NCBI GenBank assembly: GCA_004213025.1
Contig: SHBC01000055.1
Coordinates: 1 to 7,005 of the forward strand
DNA length: 7,005 bases
Direction of reading: 5' to 3'
From: SAR116 cluster bacterium
GTDB lineage: Bacteria; Pseudomonadota; Alphaproteobacteria; Puniceispirillales; Puniceispirillaceae
The notes beneath the pieces are model-generated. The model did no database searches. It was not told the origin of the DNA and saw only the letters and a list, made by a program, of their open reading frames with translations. Below are positions 1-6,163 of this stretch, one piece after another. Both the position numbers and the translations under genes were made by a program. Each line of letters opens with the position of its first letter. Within the stretch, counting starts at the first letter, position 1.

Positions 1-86
1 GGCGGGTCGATATCGCACGGCACTGGCGGGCGACGCACCCTTATGATGGGCCATCTGATGGACCATCTGGCGGGAGGGCATCATGA
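1..86 (+). CDS. puuE: Allantoinase PuuE, C-terminal end (partial)
   Basis: Only the last 27 codons and the TGA stop (84-86) are present; the gene enters from the left edge, read in the frame starting at base 3. The peptide begins RVDIARHWRATHPYDG, which matches the usual C-terminal RRxDIARHWxxxHP signature of cofactor-independent PuuE allantoinases, members of the polysaccharide-deacetylase (NodB) fold. These enzymes hydrolyse allantoin to allantoate in cytosolic urate catabolism. The end is extended by a duplicated Asp-Gly-Pro-Ser peptide encoded by a tandem 12-bp repeat. The stop overlaps the allA start as ATGA, so the two are translationally coupled, and a ureide-pathway neighbour supports the call. 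No catalytic residues are visible because the body lies outside the window. Confidence 0.75.
   Translation, partial: RVDIARHWRATHPYDGPSDGPSGGRAS
45..68 (+). repeat. 12-bp tandem duplication in the 3' end of puuE
   Basis: GATGGGCCATCT (45-56) is followed directly by GATGGACCATCT (57-68), an 11/12 match. The unit is four codons long and in frame, so it simply doubles the peptide DGPS in the disordered tail of PuuE, 15 bp before its stop codon. Confidence 0.85.
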
Positions 87-625
87 CCGCGCCGCGCCGG
101 CTGCCAATCGAACCGCTGAGTGTGGCGGCCTTTGCCCCCTTCGGCGAGGTGATCCAGACCGACGGGGCGGAGCGGATCATGATCAATGAAGGCACGACAA
201 CGCGGTTTCATGACCTTGCCGATGTCGATGTGGAGTCTGATGTCGGGGCTGGTAACGGGCGGGCGATCCTGTCGATCTTTCGCGGCACCCGCCGGCCCGA
301 CCCGATCGCCATCAGAATGATGGAACGCCATCCGCTCGGCTCGCAGGCTTTCATGCCGCTGGCGGCGCATGACTGGCTGGTCGTGGTGGCGCCGACAAAT
401 GCCGATGACAGCGCGCCGGATTTTGACGCGCTGCGCTGCTTTCGCGCGGCCGGGTCTGTCGGCGTCAACTATGCCCGCAATGTCTGGCATCATCCGCTTC
501 TGGTGCTACAAGCGGAGCAGGATTTCCTGATCATCGATCGCGCCGGCCCGGACGGTGAGGACAAGGCGGCCAACCTGCAGGAATATTGGCTCGACGTACC
601 GGTGGCTTTGATCGTGGCAGCGTAG
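83..625 (+). CDS. allA: Ureidoglycolate lyase (AllA family)
   Basis: A 180-residue protein of normal length for ureidoglycolate lyase (EC 4.3.2.3), the cytosolic enzyme that splits ureidoglycolate into glyoxylate and urea at the end of allantoin breakdown. It is a small cupin-like beta barrel. Family features seen are the N-terminal PLSVAAFAPFGEVI segment (about 11-24), a central MERHPLGSQAFMPL block (80-93) and the C-terminal VNYARNVWHHPLLVL block (129-142), whose His/Asn-rich core belongs to the active-site region. The chosen ATG overlaps the upstream puuE stop by 4 bp (ATGA) and has a GGAGGG ribosome site at 73-78, so coupled translation is likely. It appears to be the last gene of a ureide operon because a hairpin terminator follows within 30 bp. 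Nothing looks truncated or damaged. Confidence 0.92.
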   Translation: MTAPRRLPIEPLSVAAFAPFGEVIQTDGAERIMINEGTTTRFHDLADVDVESDVGAGNGRAILSIFRGTRRPDPIAIRMMERHPLGSQAFMPLAAHDWLVVVAPTNADDSAPDFDALRCFRAAGSVGVNYARNVWHHPLLVLQAEQDFLIIDRAGPDGEDKAANLQEYWLDVPVALIVAA

Positions 626-652
626 GGCTCTTCCTTCGAGGGGTGATCACAG

Positions 653-677
653 GCAGTCTCGCCAAAGACTGTTTGTT
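653..677 (+). terminator. Probable intrinsic terminator after allA
   Basis: CAGTCT (654-659) and AGACTG (666-671) form a perfect 6-bp stem around a 6-nt loop, extendable by a G-U pair at 653/672, and are followed by TTTGTT. It lies 28 nt past the allA stop and just before the next promoter, which fits. The stem is only half G/C and the T-run is interrupted, so termination may be partial. Confidence 0.45.
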
Positions 678-704
678 GCAATTGCGACTCATTATCATTA
701 TCAT
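676..704 (+). promoter_or_regulatory. Candidate sigma-70 promoter for the small exported protein
   Basis: TTGCAA (676-681; 4/6 to TTGACA) and TATCAT (699-704; 5/6 to TATAAT) are separated by exactly 17 bp. A start near 711 would give a leader of about 100 nt before the ATG at 811. The Fur-box-like element covers the spacer and part of the -10, the usual position for repression. This is inferred from sequence only. Confidence 0.4.
684..702 (-). promoter_or_regulatory. Fur-box-like operator
   Basis: On the minus strand this reads GATAATGATAATGAGTCGC, matching the classical 19-bp Fur consensus GATAATGATAATCATTATC at 15 of 19 positions, with the first twelve perfect. The ATTATCA hexamer theme continues into the flank: TTATCATAA occurs at 698-706 and again at 712-720, as in extended Fur sites that bind more than one dimer. 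It overlaps the predicted promoter. Alphaproteobacterial Fur/Mur proteins can recognise somewhat different motifs, so whether the local regulator is Fur, Mur or another protein is open. Confidence 0.5.
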
Positions 705-738
705 AACACTGTTATCATAATATCATGATCCTATGAGA

Positions 739-777
739 CTGACGCGGTTTCTCCGCCCGGTGCTGTCATGGCGTCAG
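739..777 (+). repeat. Inverted repeat in the leader of the small exported protein
   Basis: CTGACGC (739-745) and GCGTCAG (771-777) are perfect 7-bp complements separated by 25 nt, inside the predicted 5' leader. They could form a long-loop hairpin in the mRNA about 33 nt before the start codon. No known riboswitch or RNA family is recognised, and a 7-bp match could be chance. Confidence 0.3.
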
Positions 778-810
778 ACATGATCAACCCGTACTGAAAA
801 GGAGTCCGCC

Positions 811-1104
811 ATGACCATCCGGCCATTCCCCTCCGGCCTTGGCCGCACCGTGCTTGCCGCCATGAGTTTCGGCCTTGTCGCCACCGCTGCATTGGCAAAT
901 GACTGCACGGTGACCTATAGCGATTTCGAGGACAACATCCCGCATGTCGATCTGATGACCTGCCCCAACAACAAGCCTGACGAGGATACCGGTTTCTGCC
1001 GCCTTGCCTTCAATGGCAAATCGGCGACGATCTTCGTCTTCCATTACGGCGAGGATGATTCCTGCCTCGCCGATGTAAAGGTGATGCCGGTCCGGCATTT
1101 CTGA
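811..1104 (+). CDS. Small exported four-cysteine protein, unknown function
   Basis: A 97-residue protein I cannot name. Residues 1-29 form a Sec-type signal peptide: basic Arg4/Arg12, a hydrophobic core at about 13-27, and an A-L-A cleavage motif before Asn30. That leaves a periplasmic mature part of about 68 residues. It carries four cysteines (32, 51, 63, 85), suggesting two disulfides, and is acidic at the N-terminal side (DFEDN at 38-42) with His45 and His78. It has no transmembrane helix or lipobox. The start is secure: AAAAGGAG at 797-804 lies 6 nt before the ATG, and upstream in-frame sequence gives no alternative. It appears monocistronic, with its own promoter overlapped by a Fur-like box, so an iron-linked role is plausible but inferred only from that site. 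Proteins of this general pattern occur as hypotheticals in alphaproteobacteria, as far as I recall. Confidence 0.8.
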   Translation: MTIRPFPSGLGRTVLAAMSFGLVATAALANDCTVTYSDFEDNIPHVDLMTCPNNKPDEDTGFCRLAFNGKSATIFVFHYGEDDSCLADVKVMPVRHF

Positions 1105-1142
1105 CGAGATAGGCCCTGACGAGATAGGCCCTGACGAGATAG
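1102..1142 (+). repeat. 15-bp tandem repeat starting at a stop codon
   Basis: TGACGAGATAGGCCC occurs at 1102-1116 and 1117-1131 without mismatch, and a third copy is broken after TGACGAGATAG (1132-1142). The first TGA is the stop of the small exported protein. Because the period is a multiple of three, each copy repeats an in-frame TGA. The last copy plus TCGTC forms a 5-bp hairpin (GACGA 1133-1137 with TCGTC 1143-1147) with no T-run, so it is at best a poor terminator. Confidence 0.9.
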
Positions 1143-1333
1143 TCGTCGTACAGAACCGGTTTGACACATGCTGACAAATGGCCCCACCCCTTTGTCGCTG
1201 GCAGTGGCGTGTTGTGGCCGATGTCGATATGATGGCGCGGCGCCGAACCAACATTAATGCGATCCGTCGGCAACTGAAAATTAATCTATATCTGGCAATA
1301 TGTTCATGATTTGTTCTAATCAGAGAGGGTATC

Positions 1334-2212
1334 ATGAACAGACGAACGGGGCTGCGGCCAGTGACATCGGGTGAACGGTTCCTCGGCATCTGGCTGCTGA
1401 TCATCTCGGCAATATTTTTCAGTACGGCCGGGGTCTTCACCAAGGGCGTGTCCGCCGATGCCTGGACGATCATTTTCTGGCGCGGCATTTTCGCGGTGGC
1501 CTGTGGCCTTCTCTATCTCGTAGTGATTGGACGCCTGTGGGATGAAGTACGGCGTTTCAGGGGTTCCGCAATCGCCCTTTCACTCATCTATGCGTCTGGC
1601 ACTGCCGCCTTCATTCCGGCCTTCAAGCTTACCTCGATCGCCAATGTGGCGCTGATCTGGTCAGCGGCACCGGTTCTGGCGGGATCACTCGGCTGGTGGG
1701 TGTTCGGTCAGCGGGTCAGTTTGGGCTTTATGCTGGCCTGTGTGGCGGTTCTTGGCGGCACCTTTGTCATTGTCTTCGGGTCCTTTGGCGGCGCTGGGCT
1801 CGTCGGTGACCTGCTGGCACTCTGGATGACTTTGATGATGGTGCTGATCATGATGATCTATCGTCGTTTCCCCAACACACCGGCGACCCTGCCAACCGTT
1901 GGGGCCTCCCTGCTTTTGTTGCCAGCATCGCTATATTTCAGTGAGCCTCTCGCCGCCGCACCCGGTGAGATTGGATTGATGGCGCTGTTTGGCGTCACCT
2001 TGGTGATTGCCTCCATCACACTGGCGCAGGGTTCAAAATTTCTGACTCCGGGTGAAACAGCGCTGCTCAGCGTCAGTGAGACGCCCTGGGCCATTCTGCT
2101 TGCCATCCTGTTTCTGGCCGAATGGCCGTCGATGCAGACGGTGATCGGTGGCACGATCATCCTGTCGGCGGTGCTGTGGTATCAGGTGATGGCGTTGCGC
2201 AGGAGCGCGTGA
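1334..2212 (+). CDS. EamA/DMT-superfamily inner-membrane transporter
   Basis: A 292-residue, very hydrophobic protein with the two-repeat, ten-helix plan of drug/metabolite transporters with EamA domains (about 18-147 and 156-287). Typical marks are the first helix with FSTAGVFTKG (29-38), FWRGIFA (48-54) in helix two, the helix-four segment SIANVALIWSAAPVLAG (101-117), and in the second repeat SETPWAILLAILFLAEWPS (248-266) close to the end. Length is normal for the family. The substrate cannot be read from sequence: relatives export amino acids, metabolites or drugs. The ATG has a GAGAGGG site at 1323-1329. It is transcribed alone toward the convergent amidohydrolase gene, with only 19 bp between the stops. 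Proximity to purine-catabolic genes hints at a purine-related substrate, but this is weak. Confidence 0.88.
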   Translation: MNRRTGLRPVTSGERFLGIWLLIISAIFFSTAGVFTKGVSADAWTIIFWRGIFAVACGLLYLVVIGRLWDEVRRFRGSAIALSLIYASGTAAFIPAFKLTSIANVALIWSAAPVLAGSLGWWVFGQRVSLGFMLACVAVLGGTFVIVFGSFGGAGLVGDLLALWMTLMMVLIMMIYRRFPNTPATLPTVGASLLLLPASLYFSEPLAAAPGEIGLMALFGVTLVIASITLAQGSKFLTPGETALLSVSETPWAILLAILFLAEWPSMQTVIGGTIILSAVLWYQVMALRRSA

Positions 2213-2235
2213 GCCTGGCCAATAGTCTGGCCTAG
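2212..2235. repeat. Degenerate 12-bp duplication between two convergent stop codons
   Basis: AGCCTGGCCAAT (2212-2223) and AGTCTGGCCTAG (2224-2235) match at 9 of 12 positions. The pair starts on the last base of the transporter stop and covers the amidohydrolase stop (CTA, 2232-2234). Within it GGCCA (2217-2221) and TGGCC (2228-2232) can pair as a 5-bp hairpin, and GCCGGC at 2235-2240 and 2244-2249 gives another. No T-run follows on either strand, so a terminator role is uncertain. Confidence 0.4.
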
Positions 2236-3647
2236 CCGGCGAGGCCGGCGCGCTGCATCAGATCATGCGACATGGCGGCGTGGCGGGACAGCAGCCTGTC
2301 CATCTCCATCGTCGCCAGCTGTCCCTCGGCCACCACGACACGGCCATTGATGATGGTGTAGCCTGCCTTGACCGGCCCGCAGAAGACAAGGCTTGCCAGC
2401 GGGTCCCAGTCGCTGCCGGCGAAATCAATGCTGCGCCTGTCGAAGGCGGCGATGTCGGCGGCGCAGCCCGGTGCCAGCATGCCGATGTCATCACGCCCCA
2501 GCACGCCGGCCCCGCCGCGTGTCGCCACGGCCAGCGATTCGCGCGCCGTCATCGCATCGCCGCCCTGATTGACGCGCTGCAGCAGCATCGCCTGGCGCGC
2601 CTCGTTCAGCATATGCCCGCTGTCATTCGAGGCCGACCCGTCGACCCCCAGCCCGATTTTCATGCCCGAATCAAGCATCCGCCGCACCGGCGCGATGCCG
2701 CTGGCAAGCCGCATGTTGGAACAGGGGCAATGCGCGACGCCGGTTCCGGTGCGGGCGAACAAATCGATCTCGCCATCATCAAGCTGCACGCAGTGGGCGT
2801 GCCACACATCGCTGCCGGTCCAGCCAACCGCCTCGATATATTCGCCGGGGCGCATGCCGAAATGCGCCAGGCTGTATTCGATATCCTCGACATTCTCGGC
2901 CAGATGCGTATGCAGCCCGACGCCAAGTTCGCGCGCCATGCTGGCGGTCTCGCGCATCAGATCCATCGACACCGAAAAGGGCGAGCAGGGCGCCAGCCCG
3001 ACGCGCTGCATGGCATGGCGCGCCGGATCGTTGAATTGTTCAACCACACGCTGGCAGTCGGCAAGGATGTCATCCTCGGGCCAGCACAGAATGTCGGGCG
3101 GCAGGCCGCCGCCGGACTCGCCAATGCTCATCGACCCGCGGGTGCCGTGAAAGCGCATGCCGAGATCGGCCGCCGCGGCCAGCGAATCATCAAGCCGCGC
3201 ATCGTTCGGATAGAGATAGAGATGGTCCGATGAGGTGGTGCAGCCGCTCAGCGCCAGCTCGGCCAGCCCCAATGCGGTCGACCAGTAGATATGTTCCGGC
3301 CCGATATGCGACCAGATCGGATACAGCGTCTGCAGCCAGCCGAACAGTGGCGCATCCTGTGCCGCCGGGACCGCCCGCGTCAGGTTCTGGAACAGATGGT
3401 GATGCGTGTTCACCATGCCGGGAATGACGACATGGCCTGTCATGTCGATCACCGTTTCGGCGGTTTCGGGCAGCGTGTCGCCCGGCCCGACGATTTCGAT
3501 GACGCCATTGCGGGCGAACAGGCCGCCACCGTGGATCTCTGCCCCGACATTGTCGCCGGCGCGCGTCCCTTCGGATGCTGCGGCATCGGCAGGATTCATC
3601 GTGCAGAGCAGGTCGGCATTGCGGATCAACAGGGTGCTATCTGTCAT
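2232..3647 (-). CDS. 8-oxoguanine deaminase-like amidohydrolase
   Basis: A 471-residue amidohydrolase (metal-dependent TIM barrel), close to proven 8-oxoguanine deaminases such as Pseudomonas PA0142, as I recall that sequence. The reaction is 8-oxoguanine + water to urate + ammonia (EC 3.5.4.32). Metal and active-site motifs are in order: NTHHH (80-84, HxH ligands 82/84), SGCTT (134-138), RGSMSIGE (170-177), APCSPFSV (219-226), LHTHLAE (245-251; His246, His248, Glu251), HAH (283-285), CPCSNMRLASG (307-317) and GLGVDGSASND (332-342, Asp336). An Ala/Gly-rich insert of about 20 residues at 21-41 is extra compared with PA0142. The start has only a weak AGAGA site but fits the N-terminal beta strand. 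It is last in the minus-strand series, 74 bp behind tetR. Its product would feed the urate pathway represented by puuE/allA. Hydroxyatrazine- or guanine-deaminase-type activity is an alternative. Confidence 0.8.
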   Translation of the reverse strand: MTDSTLLIRNADLLCTMNPADAAASEGTRAGDNVGAEIHGGGLFARNGVIEIVGPGDTLPETAETVIDMTGHVVIPGMVNTHHHLFQNLTRAVPAAQDAPLFGWLQTLYPIWSHIGPEHIYWSTALGLAELALSGCTTSSDHLYLYPNDARLDDSLAAAADLGMRFHGTRGSMSIGESGGGLPPDILCWPEDDILADCQRVVEQFNDPARHAMQRVGLAPCSPFSVSMDLMRETASMARELGVGLHTHLAENVEDIEYSLAHFGMRPGEYIEAVGWTGSDVWHAHCVQLDDGEIDLFARTGTGVAHCPCSNMRLASGIAPVRRMLDSGMKIGLGVDGSASNDSGHMLNEARQAMLLQRVNQGGDAMTARESLAVATRGGAGVLGRDDIGMLAPGCAADIAAFDRRSIDFAGSDWDPLASLVFCGPVKAGYTIINGRVVVAEGQLATMEMDRLLSRHAAMSHDLMQRAGLAG

Positions 3648-3696
3648 GTTGGTCTCTTGTCATCTGCCGGTCCTGTCGCCCCAATCTGATCATGCT

Positions 3697-3728
3697 CCAT
3701 TCCAGTCACGGCCCATTCCAGTCATGCC
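3697..3728. repeat. 16-bp tandem duplication over the tetR stop codon
   Basis: Two adjacent 16-bp units (3697-3712 and 3713-3728) share CCATTCCAGTCA exactly and match at 14 of 16 positions overall. The right-hand copy contains the tetR stop (TCA on plus, 3722-3724); the left-hand copy repeats the same bases just downstream in the tetR-amidohydrolase spacer. Confidence 0.85.
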
Positions 3729-4312
3729 AGAAGCGAGGCAATCGTGCTGTCGGTTACCAGTTCGCAATAGGCATCAAGTGACAATGTGCCATCTTCGCGG
3801 AACCAGGTGTAGGTCCAGTTCAGCGTGCCGAACAACATCATCGCACGCGGACCGTCAAGTGGCGTTGTGCGGCCGGCCGCCGCCGCCGCCGCCGACAGCG
3901 CGACATCGAACCGGGCCATGATCCGGCGTTCGGCGGCGCGCAACTCCGCCTGCTGGTCGGCCGGAAGCACCGGCAATTCGAAGGTCAGAAGCTTGTGCGT
4001 GTTGCCAGCCTCGCGATATTGCCGCAACAGCGCCCGGATCAGGTCGCGAAGATGATCGCGGGCAGTCCCTGGCGTCGCAGCGTCGATTTCGACCATTTTT
4101 TCAAGGTCGCCGAGATAGGCCTGCAGAATATCGAACAGCATCGCTTCCTTGCTGTCGAAATAGTGATAGAGAAGCGCCTTCGACACACCACAGGCGGTGG
4201 CAAGCTCGGCCATCGAGGTGCGGCTGAAACCGTCCCGCGCGAACAGCCCGGCCGCGGTGTCGCGGATATGTTCCAGCTTGGTGTCATAGCTGACGGCCCG
4301 GCGTCGCGGCAT
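3722..4312 (-). CDS. TetR/AcrR-family regulator, probably of the phenylacetate genes
   Basis: A 196-residue protein of standard TetR size. The DNA-binding domain is residues 10-58, with the helix-turn-helix at about 33-52 (SMAELATACGVSKALLYHYF) followed by the typical SKEAM. The remainder is the all-helical ligand-binding and dimer domain, with a conserved-looking LFGTLNWTYTWF stretch (160-171) like that of TetR regulators that sense acyl-CoA. An alanine run lies at 141-146. The ATG is 14 bp past paaK and its GAGGGG ribosome site overlaps the paaK stop, so it is in the same operon. TetR-type PaaR proteins control phenylacetate genes by sensing phenylacetyl-CoA, and this location suggests the same job here. 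The likely operator is the palindrome at 6266-6285. Ligand and target are inferred. Confidence 0.85.
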   Translation of the reverse strand: MPRRRAVSYDTKLEHIRDTAAGLFARDGFSRTSMAELATACGVSKALLYHYFDSKEAMLFDILQAYLGDLEKMVEIDAATPGTARDHLRDLIRALLRQYREAGNTHKLLTFELPVLPADQQAELRAAERRIMARFDVALSAAAAAAGRTTPLDGPRAMMLFGTLNWTYTWFREDGTLSLDAYCELVTDSTIASLLA

Positions 4313-4326
4313 CGCCCCGGTGCCCC

Positions 4327-5637
4327 TCAGTCGCCGCGGCGGTCGATGATGCGGACCGCCTTGCCGGCAGACCTGTCAACGGCGCCGACCGGGGTGACAT
4401 CGATCACTGCCGAAATGCCGACATTCTGCTTGATGTTATCGCCAAGCGTCGCGGCCAGCGCGGCGCGCCGATCCTCACCCTCATGTCCTGGCGCCGCCTC
4501 GACGCGGACCGTCATCGCGTCCAGCGGGCCATCCTTCCACAGCTCGATCTGGTAATGCGGGCTGATGCCGTCGATCTGCACGATATGTTCCTCGATCTGG
4601 CTTGGGAAGACATTGACGCCGCGAAGGATGATCAGATCGTCACTGCGGCCTGTTATCTTGTCCATCCGCCGCATCGTCCGCGCACCACCTGCCCGGAGCC
4701 TTGTCAGATCGCGCGTGCGGTAGCGGATGATCGGCAGCGCCTCCTTGGTCAGCGAGGTGAAGACAAGCTCGCCTGTCTCGCCATCGGCGCGCGGCGTGCC
4801 GCCTTCCGGGTCGATGATTTCGGGAAGGAAATGATCCTCCCAGACATACAGCCCGTCCTTTTCCTCGACCGCCTCATTGGCAACGCCGGGGCCCATTACC
4901 TCGGACAGGCCATAGATATCGACACCATGCATGTCGAACCGCTGCTCGATCTCGGCCCGCAGCGCGTCGGTCCATGGCTCGGCGCCGAAGATGCCGCTCT
5001 TCAGGCTGGTGCTTCGCGGGTCGATGCCCTGGCGTTCAAACTCGTCGGCGATGGCCAGCATGTAGGATGGTGTGACCATGATGATATCAGGCTTGAAATC
5101 GACAATCAGCTGGACCTGCCGCTGGGTCATGCCGCCGCTGACCGGGATCACCGTGCAGCCCATAGCCTCGGCGCCGTAATGTGCGCCAAGCCCGCCGGTG
5201 AACAACCCATAGCCATAGGCGACATGGACGCGGTCGCCCGGACGCCCGCCGGAAGCGCGGATCGAGCGCGCCACAAGATGCGCCCAGTTGTCGACATCCG
5301 TCTGCGTGTAGCCGACGACTGTCGGCTTGCCTGTGGTACCGCTCGAGGCATGGATGCGGGCGACCTTTTCCAGCGGCACGGCCATCATCTCGAACGGGTA
5401 GCTCTGCCGCAGATCCTCTTTCGTCGTGAAGGGAAATCTGGCGATATCCTCAAGGGCCTTCAGATCGTCCGGATGAACGCCGGCCTCGTCGAACTTGCGG
5501 CGATAGAGCGGCACATTCTCATAGGCATGCGACAGCGTCCATTGCAGGCGCCGCAGCTGCAGCGCCATGATCTCATCGCGCGAGGCGATCTCGATCGGGT
5601 CCAGAATGTCTGTCGAGGGGCTCAGGTCACGCATCAT
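4327..5637 (-). CDS. paaK: Phenylacetate-CoA ligase
   Basis: A 436-residue cytosolic ligase (EC 6.2.1.30) that converts phenylacetate, ATP and CoA to phenylacetyl-CoA, the entry step of aerobic phenylacetate degradation. Length is typical (about 430-440). It has the ANL adenylation motifs: SSGTTGKPT (98-106), the PaaK-type GYGLFTGGLGAHYGAE block (142-157), IFGAEPW (216-222), YGLSEVMGPG (242-251), YRTRD (306-310), GRSDDLIILRGVNVFPSQIE (330-349), and a C-terminal DRSAGKAVRI whose Lys426 matches the adenylation lysine. The N-terminal EIASRDEIMALQLRRL-type start is also usual. Two adjacent ATG codons (5632-5637) are possible starts and the ribosome site is weak. It follows paaI by 30 bp and precedes tetR by 14 bp in one operon. 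The epoxidase genes paaABCDE are not in the window. Confidence 0.95.
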   Translation of the reverse strand: MMRDLSPSTDILDPIEIASRDEIMALQLRRLQWTLSHAYENVPLYRRKFDEAGVHPDDLKALEDIARFPFTTKEDLRQSYPFEMMAVPLEKVARIHASSGTTGKPTVVGYTQTDVDNWAHLVARSIRASGGRPGDRVHVAYGYGLFTGGLGAHYGAEAMGCTVIPVSGGMTQRQVQLIVDFKPDIIMVTPSYMLAIADEFERQGIDPRSTSLKSGIFGAEPWTDALRAEIEQRFDMHGVDIYGLSEVMGPGVANEAVEEKDGLYVWEDHFLPEIIDPEGGTPRADGETGELVFTSLTKEALPIIRYRTRDLTRLRAGGARTMRRMDKITGRSDDLIILRGVNVFPSQIEEHIVQIDGISPHYQIELWKDGPLDAMTVRVEAAPGHEGEDRRAALAATLGDNIKQNVGISAVIDVTPVGAVDRSAGKAVRIIDRRGD

Positions 5638-5667
5638 GGTCTCGTCTGCTCGGGAAGTGGTCGAAAA

Positions 5668-6132
5668 TTACGCCGATGGCGGGATGACAGGATCGCTCAG
5701 CGTCCGTGACATGCCGCGGAATTCGGCAATCACCGTGCCATCCTGGGTGGCGATGGTGACGTCATAAAGGCCGGTGCGGCCGCTGCGGGTGCGCGCCTTG
5801 GCGGTGGCGGTCAGGGTCTCGCCGGCCTTACCCGGTTTCAGGAAATTCACCTGGCATTGCTGCGCCACTGTCACGATGTTCTCGGAATTGCAGGCATGCG
5901 CGAAAGCCGTGTCGGCAAGCGCGAAAATGGCGCCGCCATGGGCGATGGCAAAGCCGTTCAGGTGACGCTCGGCAAGCGTCATCTCGACCTTCGCGAAATC
6001 CGGCCCGGTATCGACAATCCGCATGCCAAGAAGCTGCGAGAATCCGCATTTTCCGATCATCGTCTCGGCAACGGCCCGGGCGGTATCTTCCACAGTGTCC
6101 CCGGCAGTTACCCTGGTGGTGTCTTCTGACAT
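5668..6132 (-). CDS. paaI: PaaI-type hotdog thioesterase
   Basis: A 154-residue hotdog-fold acyl-CoA thioesterase. PaaI hydrolyses phenylacetyl-CoA and its ring-hydroxylated derivatives, releasing CoA when intermediates stall. The signature is clear: HLNGFAIAHGGAIFALADTAFAHACNS (57-83) carries the HGG loop (65-67) and the LAD aspartate (Asp74) expected to be catalytic, followed by the CQVNFLKPGKAGE strand (93-105) and the TGLYDVTI strand. An in-frame ATG exists far upstream (6330), but I place the start at 6132. Its AAGGGGGAG ribosome site lies 7 nt upstream (6140-6148), homology begins just after, and the extra 66 residues would cover the operator and a 14-bp triple repeat. It is first in the minus-strand operon with paaK, tetR and perhaps the deaminase. 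Confidence 0.9.
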   Translation of the reverse strand: MSEDTTRVTAGDTVEDTARAVAETMIGKCGFSQLLGMRIVDTGPDFAKVEMTLAERHLNGFAIAHGGAIFALADTAFAHACNSENIVTVAQQCQVNFLKPGKAGETLTATAKARTRSGRTGLYDVTIATQDGTVIAEFRGMSRTLSDPVIPPSA

Positions 6133-6163
6133 GCCCCGTCTCCCCCTTATCCCCGCGGTGTCT

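Noticed and set aside
1161..1189. Perfect TTGACA (1161-1166) as a -35 box
   Set aside because: At 16-18 bp spacing there is only C-rich sequence with no resemblance to a -10 box.
1292..1320. CTGGCA / TCTAAT promoter with 17-bp spacing before the transporter
   Set aside because: The predicted start near 1327 would leave only about 7 nt of leader and exclude most of the ribosome site at 1323-1329, so it is unlikely to be the real promoter.
784..1488. 234-codon minus-strand open frame across the small protein gene and spacer
   Set aside because: It is made of antisense of two genes plus the 15-bp repeat (read as repeated LVRAY) and has no domain or ribosome site.
2368..2376. TTGACCGG half-site like the TetR operator arm, inside the deaminase gene
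   Set aside because: It is a single half-site within coding sequence and is explained by the codons; it has no symmetric partner.
2265..3233. Long plus-strand open frame opposite the deaminase gene
   Set aside because: It is an antisense shadow in GC-rich sequence: its translation is rich in H, R, A and G with no domain, while the minus strand encodes a complete amidohydrolase with all metal motifs.
4483..5709. 408-codon plus-strand open frame opposite paaK
   Set aside because: It is a shadow frame of paaK with no recognisable motif; paaK on the other strand has every adenylation motif.
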